From assembly GCA_964019155.1 (NCBI GenBank), contig OZ025243.1, forward strand, positions 4,057,859 through 4,121,858: a stretch of 64,000 nt of DNA. The letters are read 5' to 3'. The position numbers and the translations under genes are program-made. Of this stretch, positions 60,136 to 64,000 are shown one piece after another (position 1 is the stretch's first letter; each line of letters opens with the position of its first letter). The DNA comes from Osedax fenrisi (lineage: Eukaryota; Annelida; Polychaeta; Sabellida; Siboglinidae). The notes under the pieces are model-generated. The model was not told the DNA's origin. It did not search any database and saw nothing but the letters and a program-made list of their open reading frames with translations.

Positions 60136-63100
60136 ATTTTTAGTTGGTGATTTTAATGTTAATATTTTAATTAAAAATAGTAATAATGATTATTTCATTG
60201 ATACCATTTTCAGTATGGGTTGTTTTCCACTAGTAACTAAGCCGACCAGATATGGTAATAGTATTAATTCACTAATTGATAACATTTATTGTAATATAAC
60301 ATATAAACCAGTAAGTAATGGAATTGTATTTAGTGATATCAGTGATCACCTACCAATTTTTGTAATATATGACATTTCAAATAAAAGTAATACAAAACAT
60401 AATACATATAAATATATCAGAAAACTAAATGGTCATACAATACATAAATTTAAATGTAGTATTAATGCTTTTGATTGGAAATATATCTATTCTGATATGG
60501 ACTTAGAATTATTATATGATAAGTTAATTAATGATTTAGTAGAATTATTTAATTTAAATTGTCCTATTATAAAAGTTAAAGAAAAAAATAAAAATAATAA
60601 ACCATGGTTATACAATAGTCTGATTAAATGTATAAATAAAAAAAACAAAATGTATAAAAAAATGATTAAAAATAAATCATTTACAAAAATAAATTATTAT
60701 AAAAAATATAAAAACATACTTACATCATTATTACGCTTATCTGAAAAATTATATTATTCAAATAAAATAAATAATAATAAAAATAATATTAAGTATACAT
60801 GGTCAATTATTAATAATTTAATTAATCCTAATTTAGGTAAAAAATGTAATAATTCTAATTCTCCGAATGCTAATGAATTTAACACATTCTTTAGTAATAT
60901 AGGTATTAACTTATCTGAAAAAATATATGCACCATCTCTTGATAATGATATTTATAAAACTATGCAAGGTAATAATACAAATTCATTATTTTTTACACAA
61001 ATTTCAATATATGAAATTTTGAATGAGGTACGAAATTCTAAAAGTAAATCTAGTACAGATGTTACTGATTTTAGTATGTTTATCATTAAGGAAATTATTT
61101 TAGAAATAAGTCCTTTATTAAAACACGTATTCAATAGGTCACTAGCTGAAGGTATTTTCCCTAATGTTTTAAAAAAAGCTAAAGTTATTCCAATTTTTAA
61201 ATCTGGAGACAAATCATTAGCTGAGAATTATAGACCAATATCCTTACTGCCACAAATTTCAAAAATATTTGAGAAACTAATTAAAAGCAGGATTTCTAAT
61301 TTTTTAAATAAATTTAATATATTAAATGATAATCAATATGGTTTCAGAAAGAATTTATCTACAGCTGATGCATTGTCTGATGTATTAGAATCAGTTAATA
61401 CAAATTTAGAAAATTTAGAGAACTGTGCTATTGTTTCAATAGATTTACGCAAAGCCTTTGATACACTGGATCATGATATTTTAATCAATAAGCTTTATAT
61501 TTATGGTATCAGAGGTATAGCGCTAAAATTAATAAAATCGTATTTATCAGATCGTATTCAATTTGTTAGATATAATAATACTGACTCTTATTATAATTAT
61601 ATAAAATGTGGTGTACCACAGGGATCTGTACTCGGTCCGTTATTATTTATTTTATATATTAATGACCTTCCGAATATATCAGATACTTTTAAATTAGTTT
61701 TATTTGCAGATGATACAACTTTAATTTTTTCAAATACGTCTATTTTAGAATTAAAAAACAATATTCAATTTAATATTAACAAACTATATGATTGGTTGAA
61801 TGTAAATAAATTGTCACTCAATATTAGTAAGACGAATGTATTATTATTTAATATAAGAAATAAAAATATTAATATTAATATGGATTTGAATATTAATAAC
61901 ATTAAAGTTAAACAAGTAAGTGAAATAAAGTTCTTAGGTGTTATTATAGATTGTAAATTGAATTGGAAATTGCAACTCAATTATGTTTCAAGTAAACTTT
62001 CTAGAACAATTGCAATTTTACACAAAGTTAAAAATAAATTAAATATGAAATCTTTAATTTTATTATATAATGCTTTATTTTTATCACATCTTAATTATTG
62101 TTCAAATATTTGGGGGAATACCTTCAAATCCAGTTTAAAAAATATTTTCATTTTACAAAAAAGAGCAATAAAATGTATTTTTAATACTCAATCTATGTAT
62201 ACAAATTTCTATACTATTTCTAATTCTCTTAAATTTGACGATATTGTAAAAATGAATAGTATACAATTTATGTTTCGAGCTAGGAATAATATTTTACCTA
62301 AGAATTTACAATTATTATATAAAGCTAAATCTTATAATGGAAATCTGTTTCATAGAATAAAAGTACGAACTGACCGAAAAGCATTTTGTTTATCGAATAC
62401 TGGTCCAATGCTGTGGAACAGATTACCACAAAAAATAAGAAATATTACGAAATTGAATAATTTTAAAACAATTTTTAAATCATTTATGATATCGTCTTAT
62501 TAATTTTAATTTTATATTTTTATAATCTATTTTTAATTATTGTATTATGTGATATATTAATTTATTTGCTACCTTATATTATCAGTATTTATTTTATATA
62601 TTTTATTTTTATAGTTTTATAGCTTTTATAGCTTTTAGTTATAGTTTTTTTTTAATATATTTTTATAATTTGTTATACAATTTTAATATTTGTGTTTTAT
62701 TGGTTTATATTTTTGTAGGTACATATTATTCAATTATTTATTTTAAATACATGATGAGAATGATTGTGGGGTTTTTTGCAATTTTATTTTATTTTTATTT
62801 TTATTTTTGTATTAAGTTTTTAATTGTACATATTTGTTATTACTTATTTTTAATTACTTACATATTACATTTTATTTAAATTTTATTTAACATTCAGTAT
62901 TATTTTCTATTCAGGAAGTCAATTTTTTGTTTTAAATATTAAATATTAAATATAAGATATTCACGAGTACTTTGTATTGATTATTTATGTTGCTGGTAAT
63001 GGTTCGTGTCGGGGATGAGGATGCAATTGTTGTGTGGGGGCAATTGTTGCCAGTGCTCTTACTCTTGGCGAAAGTGAGTTCCTTAAGGCATTGTATATAG

Positions 63101-63375
63101 AAACCCCAAATCCTCCAAGTTGATACACCTTTATCGACTTTCATTGGCAATCGATATAAAGTATTCTAGGTAGATTTTTTTATGACTATTTTTTTACTGA
63201 TATCCTGGATAGAAATTTATATTATAATCTAATATTTTATTTAATATTATTTTAATTTTATACATAATTTTTCCCCCCACAATCACATTGGGTGAACGAC
63301 TTGATAAGCTCTGCTTTTTCGTTCATCCAGGCTAATGCCCAAACTCTGATTATTATTATATAAATACAATGACAA
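60135..63375 (+). mobile_element. 5'-truncated LINE with intact reverse transcriptase
   Basis: Begins abruptly after a (TA)n run, inside the endonuclease domain at VGDFNVNIL, and continues through the reverse transcriptase to a 3' UTR. The UTR ends with a stem-loop (GGGTGAACGA with TCGTTCATCC, 63,290-63,328) and an ATTATTATTATATAAATACA tail. The 3' boundary is inferred from that tail. A third LINE lineage in the window. Confidence 0.78.
60215..62503 (+). CDS. LINE ORF2 remainder: intact reverse transcriptase
   Basis: 762 codons without a break from the first ATG; the frame is open further upstream from at least 60,135. Endonuclease end: DNIYCN and SDISDHLPIFVIYD. Reverse transcriptase: ENYRPISLLPQISKIFEKLI, YGFRKNLSTADALSDVLE, VSIDLRKAFDTLDHDILINK, CGVPQGSVLGPLLFILYIND, VLFADDTTLIFSN (catalytic FADD intact), KFLGVIIDCKLNWKLQLNYV. 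The C-terminal part has LNYCSNIWGNTFKSSL and GPMLWNRLPQKIRNI. Very AT-rich codon use. Not autonomous, because ORF1 and most of the endonuclease are missing. Confidence 0.92.
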   Translation: MGCFPLVTKPTRYGNSINSLIDNIYCNITYKPVSNGIVFSDISDHLPIFVIYDISNKSNTKHNTYKYIRKLNGHTIHKFKCSINAFDWKYIYSDMDLELLYDKLINDLVELFNLNCPIIKVKEKNKNNKPWLYNSLIKCINKKNKMYKKMIKNKSFTKINYYKKYKNILTSLLRLSEKLYYSNKINNNKNNIKYTWSIINNLINPNLGKKCNNSNSPNANEFNTFFSNIGINLSEKIYAPSLDNDIYKTMQGNNTNSLFFTQISIYEILNEVRNSKSKSSTDVTDFSMFIIKEIILEISPLLKHVFNRSLAEGIFPNVLKKAKVIPIFKSGDKSLAENYRPISLLPQISKIFEKLIKSRISNFLNKFNILNDNQYGFRKNLSTADALSDVLESVNTNLENLENCAIVSIDLRKAFDTLDHDILINKLYIYGIRGIALKLIKSYLSDRIQFVRYNNTDSYYNYIKCGVPQGSVLGPLLFILYINDLPNISDTFKLVLFADDTTLIFSNTSILELKNNIQFNINKLYDWLNVNKLSLNISKTNVLLFNIRNKNININMDLNINNIKVKQVSEIKFLGVIIDCKLNWKLQLNYVSSKLSRTIAILHKVKNKLNMKSLILLYNALFLSHLNYCSNIWGNTFKSSLKNIFILQKRAIKCIFNTQSMYTNFYTISNSLKFDDIVKMNSIQFMFRARNNILPKNLQLLYKAKSYNGNLFHRIKVRTDRKAFCLSNTGPMLWNRLPQKIRNITKLNNFKTIFKSFMISSY

Positions 63376-64000
63376 ATATTGACGTAACGTAGTTATGCAA
63401 TAAATGGCGGTGAATATAGTCACGTGACTATAGGAACCTACATATCATATCGTAAACATACACACACGTCTATATATAAATATTAAAATTCAAAAAAATA
63501 TAATATATTAGTCATTAATTTATATGTATGACACATTTCCATAGAACTTGATGTATTGTGATGTTATATGGTATGCGATATCAACATGACTCTAGTGCCC
63601 TAGTAACTATACGCGCCGTTACTATGGAGTTCTTTATTTTATGTGATACCTGATTATATTTCTGTGATTATAATGCTACGTGAATACGTAGAACGCCTAC
63701 TGATGTAGTTTTATACATAGTGGTAGTGAAGTAGGTTATATAATTATAAACAATAGGATATTAGTGGCGATAAGCAGCACACACATATATAGGATAACTA
63801 AATAGTTAGTATGTTATTTACTCGGTAGGGGTATGTTTCACACATTCATATATTCCAAATATATAATCGCATATATATATGTATATTATATTTCAATACA
63901 AACTTATATATTATTCTTTGAATATATATATATATATATATATTATATAGTAAAGTACAAAGTATGTATACTCTATACATACTATTTATATACACATACA
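63376..64000. other. Spacer at the right edge
   Basis: Mixed AT-rich sequence with CACGTGAC near 63,420 and a few CpGs near 63,610. No gene supported. Confidence 0.5.

Noticed and set aside
63000..63077. Plus-strand exon reading MVRVGDEDAIVVWGQLLPVL with a GTGAGT donor
   Set aside because: It lies between the stop codon and the stem-loop tail of the LINE at 60.1 kb, so it is most likely LINE 3' UTR; no acceptor was found.
62932..63150. Minus-strand 72-codon ORF
   Set aside because: Antisense to the probable LINE 3' UTR; no splice or homology support.

Overview
This is an animal nuclear sequence: very AT-rich, with introns, and crowded with transposons and simple repeats. Multi-exon genes with GT/AG splice sites, a nicotinic acetylcholine receptor-type exon, several non-LTR retrotransposon lineages, tRNA-derived SINEs, Helitrons, and DNA-transposon ends and MITEs all point to an invertebrate, probably bilaterian. 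I cannot name the species. Only a few exons and one 3' UTR (near 16.7-18.9, 47.4-48.6 and 55.2-55.65 kb) are GC-balanced and CpG-containing.

Host genes. (1) At the left edge, minus strand, an exon (212-403) encodes the start of the ligand-binding domain of a nicotinic-receptor subunit; a four-codon first exon is proposed at 10,461-10,472. (2) 'Gene A', minus strand, runs from about 27.25 kb down to 16.7 kb. Eleven exons can be placed from splice sites and reading phase. Most are tiny (39-90 nt), a multiple of three long and in phase 0, and encode a coiled-coil-like protein; the last two coding exons and the 3' UTR are CpG-rich. Its 5' end is not found. (3) 'Gene B', plus strand, 47,427-55.7 kb: three phase-compatible exons encode a low-complexity N-terminal half and a charged C-terminal half with an internal repeat. 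I recognise no family for A or B.

Mobile elements, left to right: a 5'-truncated LINE next to a hAT-like terminus (2.4-4.14 kb); two copies of one tRNA-SINE (6.9 and 12.0 kb); two copies of a pogo/Tigger-like MITE (8.6 and 25.7 kb); a decayed LINE (13.7-15.9 kb); an almost complete LINE of the same group inside a gene A intron (19.8-23.3 kb); a large inverted Helitron array (27.4-36.2 kb) abutting a second Helitron with a broken helicase gene (36.3-39.0 kb); RTE-like LINE relics (41.2-42.0 and 56.0-57.6 kb); a CACTA-like element with arrays of a short palindromic motif (43.7-45.05 kb); a short LINE tail (45.6-45.9 kb); a LINE inside gene B intron 1, disabled only by three stop codons as far as seen (50.2-53.9 kb); and a 5'-truncated LINE with an intact reverse transcriptase (60.1-63.4 kb).

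The rest is AT-rich spacer with many (TA)n and (CA)n tracts, including a perfect 451-bp (TTA)n run at 11.2-11.6 kb. The least expected findings are the hidden micro-exon gene, the Helitron palindrome with its zero-gap Helitron junction, and the CACTA-like element whose repaired insertion site recreates a motif repeated nearby. All gene models rest on reading the sequence only; no transcript or database evidence was available.
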